Under the pieces are notes generated by a model. It saw only the letters and a list, made by a program, of their open reading frames with translations, was not told the DNA's origin and did not search any database. From positions 124,001 to 188,000 of the forward strand of contig JACKQE010000008.1 of the NCBI GenBank assembly GCA_024233005.1: a stretch of 64,000 nt of DNA, read 5' to 3'. How positions within the stretch are numbered: the stretch's first letter is position 1; each line of letters begins with the position of its first letter. The translations under genes were made by a program, and so were the position numbers. Below are positions 15,595-23,734 of this stretch, in pieces. This stretch comes from Akkermansiaceae bacterium. GTDB lineage: Bacteria; Verrucomicrobiota; Verrucomicrobiia; Verrucomicrobiales; DEV007.

Positions 15595-16008
15595 ATGGGT
15601 GCAACATGGTCAAACTTTTGCCGAGGCTTCCTTCGAGGGATTACGCTTGGCCTCGCCTTGCTGGTCGTTGGCTTGATGGGCTGGGTCATCGGCCTCGTGG
15701 CTGGCGTTGAGAATGTCGGTTCACTGGCAGGCATATCCCTCGCTTTTCTGAATGTCCTGTCATTCGGTCTTGGTGGCGGGGTTCTCGGCTGGTTGCGCAG
15801 ACCGTCCTCTCCATGGTATCAGTCCGTCATCGCTTGGGGAGCGCCCATCGTGATCGTGCTCCTGGGATGCGGCGGCATCGCTCTCTTGCTTGCGTTGAGA
15901 AGACCGATCGAGTGGTGTTGGGGAGCGAGCAGTGCCGCGGTTTTTTGTGCTTTGCTGGGGATATCCTGGTTGCGGATTCATGGGCCGACGGGAGGCGGGG
16001 ATGCCTGA
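15595..16008 (+). CDS. Cassette 8: small membrane protein of unknown function
   Basis: 137 aa from ATG 15595 (MGATWSNFCRGFLRGITLGL). Four transmembrane helices are likely: about 13-34, 43-65 (GSLAGISLAFLNVLSFGLGG), 78-100 (IAWGAPIVIVLLGCGGIALLL) and 108-126 (WGASSAAVFCALLGISWL). It is Gly-rich with short loops and has no catalytic motif. Its TGA overlaps the degenerate R'' core GCCTGAC. It is the third cassette in this array that encodes only a small membrane protein. Confidence 0.72.
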   Translation: MGATWSNFCRGFLRGITLGLALLVVGLMGWVIGLVAGVENVGSLAGISLAFLNVLSFGLGGGVLGWLRRPSSPWYQSVIAWGAPIVIVLLGCGGIALLLALRRPIEWCWGASSAAVFCALLGISWLRIHGPTGGGDA

Positions 16009-16095
16009 CCTTGCGCTGCAGCGAACCCGGCTTGAAGGCTGCGGTTGCCTTCTCAGCGTCCCGAATGCCGGGTCGCTGAGAGGGGGGCGTTCGGC
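16003..16095 (+). other. attC of cassette 8 (degenerate R'')
   Basis: R'' is GCCTGAC, only partly complementary to the cassette's first core ATTAGGA. Inner arms CAGCGAACCCGGC and GCCGGGTCGCTG pair with one bulged A. R' GTTCGGC at 16089 opens cassette 9. Confidence 0.7.
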
Positions 16096-16120
16096 CAAGA
16101 ACCGAGACCATGGCACTGGC

Positions 16121-16672
16121 ATGAAGATCGCCCTCTGCCTCATCGCTACTCTGACGCTGGGAGCGACGTCAATGGGAGAGGAGTTTCCGCTCTCACGAAC
16201 CCGTCCGGCGAAGACTCCAGTGTTTGCCGTTGACCCGACGAAGGATTTCCATTTTGAGCTGGGTCCAGGGAGCGGTTGGATGGGGCTTGATACCATTGCT
16301 TTCGGTCGCGATGGAGTTGTCACGCTCTACAAGCAGTTTCCAGATGCGCGTTGGCAGACCGCAACGATTACGATCGAAGCCGCCGCGATCGGACGCATCT
16401 TCGAGGCCGTTCGGGCCGGGGGCATCATGGAGATGGCAGCCGCCTACCAGGCAGACGTGAACGACGGGACTCAGTGGGTGCTATGGATCAAGCAGGCTGA
16501 GCACACGAAGGCAATTTACTTCAATAACCATTTCCCCCAGGCTGTTCGTCAGCTCGCCAAGGTGATTGATACCGAACTCGGTGCCGCTGGTCTGGCCTCT
16601 GTCCGATGGAAGCAGGTTCCGGCGAAGAAATTTCGACTCCATGAGAAGCCGCTATGGAACAGCCTCAAATAA
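16121..16672 (+). CDS. Cassette 9: exported protein of unknown function
   Basis: 183 aa from ATG 16121. The N-terminus MKIALCLIATLTLGATSMGE is a classical signal peptide, so the product is exported. The mature part is a mixed alpha/beta domain with SGWMGLDTIAFGRDG, WQTATITIEAAAIGRIFEAV and TQWVLWIKQAEHTKAIYFNN and no catalytic signature. Proteins with a 'how much of X' beta-sheet layout like this are often annotated as hypothetical. The gene ends just before the final attC of the array. Confidence 0.72.
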   Translation: MKIALCLIATLTLGATSMGEEFPLSRTRPAKTPVFAVDPTKDFHFELGPGSGWMGLDTIAFGRDGVVTLYKQFPDARWQTATITIEAAAIGRIFEAVRAGGIMEMAAAYQADVNDGTQWVLWIKQAEHTKAIYFNNHFPQAVRQLAKVIDTELGAAGLASVRWKQVPAKKFRLHEKPLWNSLK

Positions 16673-16684
16673 CCAGCAACAAGA

Positions 16685-16777
16685 GGCCGAAATAACAGAG
16701 GCAGGGAACGGCGCGAAGGCTATCTGTCCTGTCACCAGCCTTCGCCGCTCGTCCTCGCCTGATTCGAGACGTTCGGC
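16685..16777 (+). other. attC of cassette 9, last attC of the array
   Basis: It begins GGCCGAAATAAC (R'' GCCGAA with a mutated last base) and ends GTTCGGCC at 16771-16778. The first six bases of R'' pair with the R' that starts cassette 9 (16089). Interior sequence closely follows the attC of cassette 3, including CTGTC...GTCA and TCGCCTGAT.CGAG. Confidence 0.8.
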
Positions 16778-16830
16778 CCGCAGGCGTGCGGCAGTTTTGA
16801 TTGCGGGAACAAACTCCCTGGGATGCAGCG

Positions 16831-17418
16831 ATGAAATCGCCTGGGAAATACACGATGGTCAGAGACCTCTGCTGGTTCGCGGCGGTTCCCTTCATCCTGG
16901 TCTCCGAAACTGGCTTCGGCGAAAACGCCGGGGCGTACGCAAAGGAACCGTCTGATTCCTTTTGCCATGCGGTCACATTCGATTCTCTCACGTTCGACTC
17001 GCCGGAACACATCGAAGTCTTGTCTCCAGCGGGCCCTCCCCGGAGAAAGGCATCAGTTGAATTTTCCGGATCCCTGTGGTTGGCTGTGGTTTATGTGGAT
17101 GCGCGAAGGTTTCAGGAACGGGCTGTGGGCAGGCGTGGTTTTGTTGGGACTCGGAGCGACTCCGGCGCAGGCCAAGAAGTCCCTTCTCAAGCCGGTATTC
17201 CAAGCCGGCCAGATCTACCGCTTCGCCTCGACGACCGAGGTCACGATGCGTTTGCCGACCGAACCAGGCGCGGAAACCACCGAACGGCGCGTCACCATGG
17301 AGCAGATCGCCCGGCTGGAAGTGCGAACCGGAACGATCGAGGGAGAGGTCGAGATCACGGCGAGTACCGAGGCGCTCAAGGTCCACATCAGTGGCGGCGG
17401 GGAAACCCTTGCGTTTGA
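16831..17418 (+). CDS. Doubtful open frame after the last attC; possible truncated cassette gene
   Basis: An ATG at 16831 opens MKSPGKYTMVRDLCWFAAVP, with a signal-like hydrophobic stretch and then a plausible exported segment (ENAGAYAKEPSDSFCHAVTF). From about 17090 the frame runs antiparallel in quality to the next gene and becomes Arg/Gly-rich, as expected of a wrong frame. The first about 85 codons may be the 5' part of a tenth cassette gene truncated by fusion to the chromosome. No attC follows it. Confidence 0.25.
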   Translation: MKSPGKYTMVRDLCWFAAVPFILVSETGFGENAGAYAKEPSDSFCHAVTFDSLTFDSPEHIEVLSPAGPPRRKASVEFSGSLWLAVVYVDARRFQERAVGRRGFVGTRSDSGAGQEVPSQAGIPSRPDLPLRLDDRGHDAFADRTRRGNHRTARHHGADRPAGSANRNDRGRGRDHGEYRGAQGPHQWRRGNPCV

Positions 17419-18064
17419 CTCCACGGACAAAACCACGCCTCCGACGCCCCTCGGAGCCCATTTCGCGGCCGCCGAGCACCGCCGGCTGCGCCTGTTGCTG
17501 GGTGCGGATGGAAAAGTGCGACGGGCCGAGGAATTCGGGGATGCGGCGCCGGTTTCTGTGATCGCGGGATTGCCGCAGTTCGGGCCGGACGAGTTGAAGC
17601 AGATCATCCTCTCCGCGGTGGCTCCCTTCTCCACCGACGCGGTGGAAGAAGGTGACCGGTGGAAACTGAAAGGCCGCCGCAGCCTGGGGGATCTCGGGGA
17701 GATGGATTTCAATCTGTCCTACCGGTTTGCGGACACGGCCTTTGACGAGGGGGAGAAATGCGCCGTGGTGACCTTCACCGGGGGACTCACCGGGGATCTC
17801 GCTGTTGGCGGGGAAGCGCCGGCCACCCCCGAGGAGAAGACCCCGCCCGCGAAAGGGCCGAATCTGGGAATCACCAGCCAGAAGATCGAGGGGCGCCTCC
17901 ATTTCGACCTGAAGCACCGGGTGGTGCGCACCTCCGAGCAGACGGTGGCGTTGACAGTTCAGACGCCGGATTCGTCCCGGCCGGACGGCAAAATGCCACT
18001 CCAGGTGGAGCAGAAGCTCACCCTGAAACTGCTGTCGCTCGAGCCATTCGAGCCCGCCTCCTGA
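17099..18064 (+). CDS. Exported protein of unknown function (DUF6263-like)
   Basis: 321 aa from ATG 17099 (MREGFRNGLWAGVVLLGLGA, signal peptide to TPAQA). ATG 17093 is an alternative two codons earlier. The mature protein consists of beta-rich repeats: FQAGQIYRFASTTEVTMRLP, then an inner segment with LRLLLGADGKVRRAEEFGDA and a C-terminal part ending VEQKLTLKLLSLEPFEPAS. The pattern resembles lipocalin-like DUF6263 proteins, of unknown role. It ends 5 bp before the convergent isomerase gene. It is the first clearly chromosomal gene right of the integron. Confidence 0.72.
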   Translation: MREGFRNGLWAGVVLLGLGATPAQAKKSLLKPVFQAGQIYRFASTTEVTMRLPTEPGAETTERRVTMEQIARLEVRTGTIEGEVEITASTEALKVHISGGGETLAFDSTDKTTPPTPLGAHFAAAEHRRLRLLLGADGKVRRAEEFGDAAPVSVIAGLPQFGPDELKQIILSAVAPFSTDAVEEGDRWKLKGRRSLGDLGEMDFNLSYRFADTAFDEGEKCAVVTFTGGLTGDLAVGGEAPATPEEKTPPAKGPNLGITSQKIEGRLHFDLKHRVVRTSEQTVALTVQTPDSSRPDGKMPLQVEQKLTLKLLSLEPFEPAS

Positions 18065-18069
18065 GGGGC

Positions 18070-18984
18070 TCAGGCCTGCTGGAGCCTCCGGACCATGGCT
18101 TCGAGCGCCTTGCCGTAGTTCACGTAACTCTCGAACTGTTCGCGGGCCTTCTCCTCGGCGGAGAGGCCGCCCTTGTCGTCCGACGGTCCGTGGAAGACCA
18201 CGCTGACGTGGGGCTCGATGCTGACGTAGCCCTCGTAGCCGCTGGCCAGGACGTCCGCGAGAATGCGCTCGGTCTGGCCCTCGCCCTCACCGGGGAAGGT
18301 GTAGTCGGCGTCGTTCTTGGCTGCATTCCAGCGTCCGTCCTTGATGTGAATGTGAGCGATGTGCGGCTTCACGGCCTGGTAAAAATCCCATGAATCCTGA
18401 CGTTTCCCGGGGTGGTCCCGATCTTCGTTGAAGACAGGATTGCCGGTGTCGTAGACCCACTTCAGGCCGGGCACGTTGTCGAGCAAGCGATGGGCGTGGC
18501 TGATGCTCATGCCGCCGTAATTCATGCAGTTCTCATGGACCACGGTGATGCCGGCGTCGTCGAAGCGTTTCTTGATTTCGCGGAGACGGCGGAAGCGTTC
18601 CTCCTCCATCTGGTCGGGCAGGTCGCGGCCCTCGGCGTCCTTCCGGATGGCGTAGCTCATGATGCGGAGAATGCCGGTGCCGAGGCGCTGCATGCGGGGA
18701 ATGGCCCGGGCAATTTCGCCTTCAGTGATGGAAAAATCGTCTTCAATTTTGTGGGCCCAGTTGGCGATGATCGAGCCGAACCCGCAGACTTTCATGCCCT
18801 GTTCCTCGATCACGGCGACGGCGCGTTCGAACGCGGGTTCCGGGATTTCGTGGAGATTGCCGTTGGGGAAGTCGTCGACTTGGCAGTTGCGCACTTCCAG
18901 CGCATCCCAGCCGAGTTCCTGGTGGGCCTTGATTTGGGTGAGGATCGCGTTGCCTGCTTCGTCGGAAATGCCGGTAAATTTCAT
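18070..18984 (-). CDS. Sugar phosphate isomerase/epimerase (TIM-barrel, AP endonuclease 2 family)
   Basis: 304 aa, no signal peptide. The xylose-isomerase-like barrel shows the metal-ligand pattern of the family: VVHENCMNY (Glu), YDTGNPVFN (Asp), AHIHIKDGR (His and Asp) and YVSIEPHVS (Glu). The N-terminus MKFTGISDEAGNAILTQIKA resembles inositol catabolism and hydroxypyruvate isomerase relatives. The substrate is unknown. It is transcribed alone, convergent with the preceding gene. Confidence 0.88.
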   Translation of the reverse strand: MKFTGISDEAGNAILTQIKAHQELGWDALEVRNCQVDDFPNGNLHEIPEPAFERAVAVIEEQGMKVCGFGSIIANWAHKIEDDFSITEGEIARAIPRMQRLGTGILRIMSYAIRKDAEGRDLPDQMEEERFRRLREIKKRFDDAGITVVHENCMNYGGMSISHAHRLLDNVPGLKWVYDTGNPVFNEDRDHPGKRQDSWDFYQAVKPHIAHIHIKDGRWNAAKNDADYTFPGEGEGQTERILADVLASGYEGYVSIEPHVSVVFHGPSDDKGGLSAEEKAREQFESYVNYGKALEAMVRRLQQA

Positions 18985-19145
18985 CCCTCGTTTATGACCC
19001 GGAATGCTTTCCCGCGCAAGGGAGGAATTGCGGTGCGGGAGAAGTCCGACGGCCGGAGATTTCCTCAGCCGTCCGGCAATGCCCCTTGCTTCCGCAGGGG
19101 AACGACTGTTGACTTCAAGACGTCACCGGTTCTCCTCCCTCAGCC

Positions 19146-20762
19146 ATGAAACGCCGCGATCACTTGAAACTCACCTTCGCCTGGAGCGCGGCCGGGGCCT
19201 TTCCCTGGGCGTTGCAGGCGGAAAACGCGGCCTCGGTCGACGACCGGTTCCCGTCCCTGGCGGCGGCCGCTCTGGGCAGGGCGACCCAGCTCGGGGCCTC
19301 CTACGCGGATTTCCGGATCGTGCAGATGGACCACGAGGGCCTCTATGCCCGGGAGGAAATGGTGCAGGGGATCGATGCCTCGGCCTCGCTCGGCGTGTCC
19401 GTGCGGGTGCTCTGCAATGGAGCCTGGGGTTTTGCCGCGGCCAGCGCGGTCGATGACAGAACCGCGGTCCGCCTTGCGGGAGACGCGGTCGCGATGGCGC
19501 GGGCCCAGGCAGCCTGGCAGAAGGTGCCGGTCGAAATCGAGACCCTGCCGGCCTATCTGGATCGCTGGGAAATGCCGCACCGGGTGGATCCTTTCGCTCT
19601 CGGGGTCGAGGAAAAAACCAATTGGCTGCTCGAGGTGAACCGTGCCGCCCTGCGCGCGGGGGCGCAGTTCTGCCGCGCCGGACTGCACCTCGTGCGGGAA
19701 CGCAAGTGGTTGGCCAACACCTTCGGCAGCCGCCTGGTGCAAAGCCGCCTCCGGGTGCACCCGACCTTCAATGTCACCGTGCTGGATGAAAAGAAGGGGG
19801 GATTCGCCTCCCGGGCGAGTCTCGCGCCACCTCGCGGCGCCGGCTATGAATACGTCCAGGAGGCCGGAATGATCGAGGACGCCGCCCGCGCCGTCGAGGA
19901 AGCCAAGGAAAAACTCGCCGCGCCCTCGGTGACGCCGGGCCGGATGGATTTGGTGATCGCCCCGAGCAATCTCTGGCTGACGATCCATGAGACCGTGGGG
20001 CATCCCACCGAGCTGGACCGGGCCCTCGGATTCGAGGCCAACTTTGCGGGCACCTCCTTCTGCACGCCCGACAAGCTGGGGAAACTCCAGTATGCCGACG
20101 AACGGGTCACGATCCGGGCGGACCGGAGCCAGCGCGATGGATTGGCCACGGTCGCCTACGACGATGACGGGGTCAAGACGGCGGGGAAGGAGTTCGACAT
20201 CATCGGCAGAGGACGGTTCGAAAACTACCAGATGGCCCTGGGGCAGGCCCGGTTGATTGGTCGGACCGCCTCCAACGGTTGCGCTTATGCGGACAGTTCC
20301 TCCTCCTTCCCGATCCAGCGCATGCCGAACATCTCCCTGCAGCCCGGACCGGACGATGCGGTGACGGCGGAAAGCCTCATCTCGGAGGTGGAGAACGGGC
20401 TCTACATCCTCGGCAATGGCAGCTGGAGCATCGACCAGCAGCGCTACAATTTCCAGTTCACCGGCCAGGTGTTCCAGCGCATCCGCCATGGGAAACTTGT
20501 GGGCATGGTCAAGGATGTCGCCTACCAGGGCAACTCGGTCGATTTCTGGAATGCCTGCGACGGCCTGGGAGGCGCTTCGAGTTACGAACTGGGCGGCGCC
20601 TTCAACTGCGGCAAAGGCCAGCCCCAACAGGTCGCCCCCGTCTCCCATGGCGCGGTGCCGGCGCGGTTTCGCGGGATCAATGTTCTCAATACCAACCAGG
20701 AGGCGGGCCGCCCCGTGGCCGCCCTCGACCGTTCCTGCTGCTCCAACCGCCAATGGATCTGA
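19146..20762 (+). CDS. TldD-type metalloprotease with an N-terminal signal-like sequence
   Basis: 538 aa. Around residue 280 is IHETVGHPTELDR, the HExxxH zinc motif of TldD. It also has the family's substrate-cleft phrases NTFGSRLVQ, DDDGVKTAGKEFDIIGRG and CGKGQPQQVAPVSHG near the C-terminus. TldD works with TldE to process peptides (microcin B17, CcdA). The start MKRRDHLKLTFAWSAAGAFPW looks like a Tat/Sec signal with twin Arg. That is unusual, because canonical TldD is cytosolic. The stop overlaps the start of the following partner by 10 nt, indicating translational coupling. Confidence 0.88.
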   Translation: MKRRDHLKLTFAWSAAGAFPWALQAENAASVDDRFPSLAAAALGRATQLGASYADFRIVQMDHEGLYAREEMVQGIDASASLGVSVRVLCNGAWGFAAASAVDDRTAVRLAGDAVAMARAQAAWQKVPVEIETLPAYLDRWEMPHRVDPFALGVEEKTNWLLEVNRAALRAGAQFCRAGLHLVRERKWLANTFGSRLVQSRLRVHPTFNVTVLDEKKGGFASRASLAPPRGAGYEYVQEAGMIEDAARAVEEAKEKLAAPSVTPGRMDLVIAPSNLWLTIHETVGHPTELDRALGFEANFAGTSFCTPDKLGKLQYADERVTIRADRSQRDGLATVAYDDDGVKTAGKEFDIIGRGRFENYQMALGQARLIGRTASNGCAYADSSSSFPIQRMPNISLQPGPDDAVTAESLISEVENGLYILGNGSWSIDQQRYNFQFTGQVFQRIRHGKLVGMVKDVAYQGNSVDFWNACDGLGGASSYELGGAFNCGKGQPQQVAPVSHGAVPARFRGINVLNTNQEAGRPVAALDRSCCSNRQWI

Positions 20763-22084
20763 CCGAAGACACCGCCCGCGACCTGACGCGCCGTCTCCTT
20801 GATCGCGTCAACGCCGACCACGCCACTGTGGAGGTGGGCTCGGCGAAGGACACGAATGTCCGCTTCGCCAACAATGAGCCCACCAGCAATGGGGCCGTCA
20901 CCAGCCTCTCGATCAGCCTGAGCGTCAGTTTCGGACGCCGGTCCGCCTCGGTCGGGTTTGACCAGACCGACGACGCGACATTGGATGACGCGGTGCGGCG
21001 GGTCGAGGCGATGGCGCGGCTGGCGCCGGAAAATCCCGAGCTGCTGCCGCCGCCGGGACCGGCCAAGTTTGATCCGGCGGTGTGCCACGCCAACTCGACC
21101 GAGCAGGCGGGGCCGGAGGCGTTGGCGGGCTGGCTCAAGCCGGCGGTCGCCCGGGCCCGTGAAGCGGGCGTGAACGCGGCAGGTTACCTTGATTGCTCGG
21201 CCGGGGTCTCCGTGCTCGCCACGAGCACCGGAATGTTTGTGTTTGAACGCTATTCCGACATCGGATTCTCCATGACGGCCCGCACCGCGGAGGGAAAGGG
21301 CAGCGGCTGGGCCAGTCTTCAGGCCACCGCCGCGGAAGGTCTCGACCTGGAACCGGTCGCGCGGCGAGCCATTCAGAAAGCGCTCGACTCCCGGAATCCC
21401 AGACCGCTCGAACCCGGCCGCCGCACGGTCATTTTGGAGCCCGCCGCCGTGCGCGATCTGATCAGTCTGCTGCTCTGGTCCCTGGACCGCCGCGACTTCG
21501 ATGAGGGACGCAGTTTTCTCAATCCCCTGGTCAAGGACGGCGATCCGGTGGGGCAGGCCCTCTTCGGGGACAAGGCCGTGCTCTGGTCCGACCCTCTCGA
21601 TCTCCGTGCCCCCTGCGGGACGAATGCGGGCGGTTTGCCGCGTCGGCGGACTTCCTGGATCGAGTCCGGGGTCCTGAAAAACCTCACCGTGGGGCGGTTC
21701 TGGGCGAAACAGAAAAAGGTGCCGCCCTTGCCCGGCCCGGGGAACTTTTTCCTCGAAGGCGAGGGCCGGTCGATGGAAGAACTCATCGCCTCGGTCGATG
21801 ACGGGGTCCTGGTGACGCGGCTGTGGTATCTGAGAATGGTGGATCCGCAGACGCTGCTCTACACCGGCCTGACCCGTGACGGCACCTTCCGCATTGAAAA
21901 AGGCCAGATCACCGGACCGGTGGTCAACTTCCGCTTCAACGAGTCCACCGTCAACGTGCTGCGGAATCTCCTTGCCAGCGGCATCCCCGAACGGGTCCTC
22001 GGCAGCGAGGACACCAGTCCCGCCCTGGTGCCGGCGTTGGTGGTGAAGGACTTCAATCTCTCCTCGGTGTCCGAAGCGAGTTGA
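20753..22084 (+). CDS. TldE/PmbA-type partner of TldD
   Basis: 443 aa from ATG 20753 (MDLTEDTARDLTRRLLDRVN), overlapping the upstream gene. It has the PmbA/TldE fold, with N-terminal VRFANNEPTSNGAVTSLSIS and later RDLISLLLWSLDRRDFDEGR and LPGPGNFFLEGEG. It lacks the HExxxH motif, as expected for the non-catalytic subunit. There is no signal peptide, in contrast to its TldD partner. It should form the TldD/E heterodimer if both reach the same compartment. Confidence 0.88.
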   Translation: MDLTEDTARDLTRRLLDRVNADHATVEVGSAKDTNVRFANNEPTSNGAVTSLSISLSVSFGRRSASVGFDQTDDATLDDAVRRVEAMARLAPENPELLPPPGPAKFDPAVCHANSTEQAGPEALAGWLKPAVARAREAGVNAAGYLDCSAGVSVLATSTGMFVFERYSDIGFSMTARTAEGKGSGWASLQATAAEGLDLEPVARRAIQKALDSRNPRPLEPGRRTVILEPAAVRDLISLLLWSLDRRDFDEGRSFLNPLVKDGDPVGQALFGDKAVLWSDPLDLRAPCGTNAGGLPRRRTSWIESGVLKNLTVGRFWAKQKKVPPLPGPGNFFLEGEGRSMEELIASVDDGVLVTRLWYLRMVDPQTLLYTGLTRDGTFRIEKGQITGPVVNFRFNESTVNVLRNLLASGIPERVLGSEDTSPALVPALVVKDFNLSSVSEAS

Positions 22085-22144
22085 CCGGAATTCCGCGAGA
22101 GGGGAGAGAGCCCGGCGCTCCGTTTCCGTGGTGGAATCCGAGGA

Positions 22145-22732
22145 TCACATGTCCGCCAACAGCTTCCGGTTTTTCCAGGCGTAGCTGAGGCCGGAGACCA
22201 CGGTGAGGGCAAGGGTGAGCCAGAGGAGAAAAACGCCGGTGATTGCGATGCCGGTCACTTTCCAGTGGTAGAGGAAGTCCATCCAGGCGAACAGGGGCTC
22301 ATCCCGGGCGAGGTAAATGAGGAAATAAATCAGGGTGATCACCTGCCAGATGGTTTTGTGTTTGCCGAGGCTTTCCGCGGCGAGCACCACTCCCTCCGCC
22401 GAGGCCACCAGGCGCAGCCCGGTGACGAGAAATTCCCGGGTCAGGATGGCGACGACCATCCAACCGGGAATGAGGTGCAGGTCGCTCAGCATGACAAACC
22501 CCGCGCACATCAGCACTTTGTCCGCAAGGGGATCCATCAGTTTGCCGAAACTGGTGATGAGGTGATATTTCCGTGCCAGATAGCCATCGAGCCAGTCGGT
22601 GATGGCTGCCACGATGAAAAAGAGGGCCGCCAGACTGTGGGCGAGGGGGAGAACCTGGTCGAGCGTGAGGGCGATGACAAAGCAAACCGTTAGCAGCAGA
22701 CGGCTGACTGTGAGCTTGTTGGGGAGATTCAT
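22145..22732 (-). CDS. pgsA: CDP-diacylglycerol-glycerol-3-phosphate 3-phosphatidyltransferase
   Basis: 195 aa. It starts MNLPNKLTVSRLLLTVCFVI. It carries the CDP-alcohol phosphatidyltransferase motif D-G-x2-A-R-x8-G-x3-D-x3-D as DGYLARKYHLITSFGKLMD followed by PLADK, about residues 49-71. Five or so transmembrane helices follow. It makes phosphatidylglycerophosphate for anionic phospholipids. PgsA rather than another family member is inferred from length and N-terminus. It is convergent with tldE. Confidence 0.9.
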   Translation of the reverse strand: MNLPNKLTVSRLLLTVCFVIALTLDQVLPLAHSLAALFFIVAAITDWLDGYLARKYHLITSFGKLMDPLADKVLMCAGFVMLSDLHLIPGWMVVAILTREFLVTGLRLVASAEGVVLAAESLGKHKTIWQVITLIYFLIYLARDEPLFAWMDFLYHWKVTGIAITGVFLLWLTLALTVVSGLSYAWKNRKLLADM

Positions 22733-22920
22733 CGGTAAAATGGGGCTGCCGGATGGTTCTGCCCACGGGCACGAGATCCGGCGCGGAGAGACACGGATCC
22801 CTCCTCACGAGCCATACCCCGGAACGCCGCATTGTCAAAGCGATCCCTGTGGCAGAGTTTTTCCGGAAGGGGGCACGGAAACTTCTTTCTGTCGTCGACG
22901 ACTTCTGTTAGCTTGCCCTC

Positions 22921-23178
22921 ATGAGCTTCCTCACTCTCGTCGTGGTCGGTCTGATTGCCGGCATTCTCGCCAAACTGATCGTGCCGGGCAAAGGGCCGGG
23001 CGGGATCATCATCACCATTGTGCTGGGCATTCTGGGGGCCTGGGTGGGAAGCTGGCTGGGCATGAAGGCCGGTTTCGGCGCCGCGACGGGTTTCGACTTG
23101 AAGAGCATCGGCGTGGCCACGGTGGGATCGATTGTGCTCTTGGTGATTTACGGATTGCTGGCCAACAGGAAGCGCTGA
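22921..23178 (+). CDS. GlsB/YeaQ/YmgE-family small membrane protein
   Basis: 85 aa with three hydrophobic helices and the Gly-rich family pattern GLIAGILAKLIVPGKGPGGI, then GILGAWVGSWLG and GSIVLLVIYGLLANRKR. These 'transglycosylase-associated' proteins are stress-induced inner-membrane proteins of unclear function. It is slightly expanded by a loop (MKAGFGAATGFDLKS) as in many non-enteric members. It is probably monocistronic. Confidence 0.9.
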   Translation: MSFLTLVVVGLIAGILAKLIVPGKGPGGIIITIVLGILGAWVGSWLGMKAGFGAATGFDLKSIGVATVGSIVLLVIYGLLANRKR

Positions 23179-23215
23179 TGCGCAAGCTTTCCCACGGAGC
23201 AGCGTCTTTTCCGAC

Positions 23216-23734
23216 GTGAGAGAACTGATTTTAAAGCCATCCGGATCCGGGACCGGGTTGCCCTCAGAAATGCCGTGGTGGATCCGCCCGTTGGTGGCCT
23301 CGCTGCTTCCTGGAGCGCTCTACTGGGCCCGGCGGGAGGAACGGCGGATTGTCCGCGAGGGACGTCCCCTGACGGAACAGGAACGCCGTGACGCACGGGG
23401 CGTTGGCGTTCGGGTTCCCGAGTGGGTGCGGGTGCTCCCGGTGCCGCGCGTGCCGCTGCCCGGCGGGATGTTGGGGCAGGCGTGGGTGACCTGGGCCTCG
23501 GGGCCGGGAGTGGTCGCCGGAATGGCGTTGGGTTACGGCATCTATGTGGACGTGTCAGCGGTGGGAAGCCGGCACCTCCTGGCGCACGAGTTGGCCCACG
23601 TCGCCCAGTATGAGCGTCTCGGTGGGGTCAAGCCATTCATGCGGCGCTATTTGGAGGAATGTCTCTGGGCGGGCTATCACGCGGCGGATCTGGAACTGGA
23701 GGCGGTGGAGTTGGCGACGCGGGTTTGCCGGTGA
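23216..23734 (+). CDS. Protein with an HExxH motif, putative small metallopeptidase
   Basis: 172 aa from GTG 23216. In the C-terminal third is HLLAHELAHVAQYERLGG, a zincin HExxH with the third ligand possibly Glu further on (YLEECLWAGYHAADLELEA). This resembles DUF4157/eCIS-core-type peptidase folds. A hydrophobic stretch around residues 22-36 (IRPLVASLLPGALYWARR) may anchor it. Its activity and substrate are unknown. Confidence 0.65.
   Translation: MRELILKPSGSGTGLPSEMPWWIRPLVASLLPGALYWARREERRIVREGRPLTEQERRDARGVGVRVPEWVRVLPVPRVPLPGGMLGQAWVTWASGPGVVAGMALGYGIYVDVSAVGSRHLLAHELAHVAQYERLGGVKPFMRRYLEECLWAGYHAADLELEAVELATRVCR

Larger units (their letters stand above)
6219..16771 (+). mobile_element. 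Integron gene-cassette array (nine cassettes, attC sites, no intact integrase)
   Basis: Cassette limits, each beginning after the G of a core GTT, are: C1 6219-6785, C2 6786-7287, C3 7288-7666, C4 7667-9362, C5 9363-12865, C6 12866-14217, C7 14218-15577, C8 15578-16089, C9 16090-16771. For C1 to C7 the seven-base core at the cassette start is the exact reverse complement of the R'' core near its end, as required if each cassette once circularised through its own attC. Between R'' and R' lie attC-like imperfect palindromes of about 90-130 nt. Stop codons of several genes fall inside attC. C4, C5 and C7 are enlarged by insertion sequences in their attC. Without an intact intI this would be classed as a CALIN or decayed integron. 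GC content falls below that of the flanks. Confidence 0.93.
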
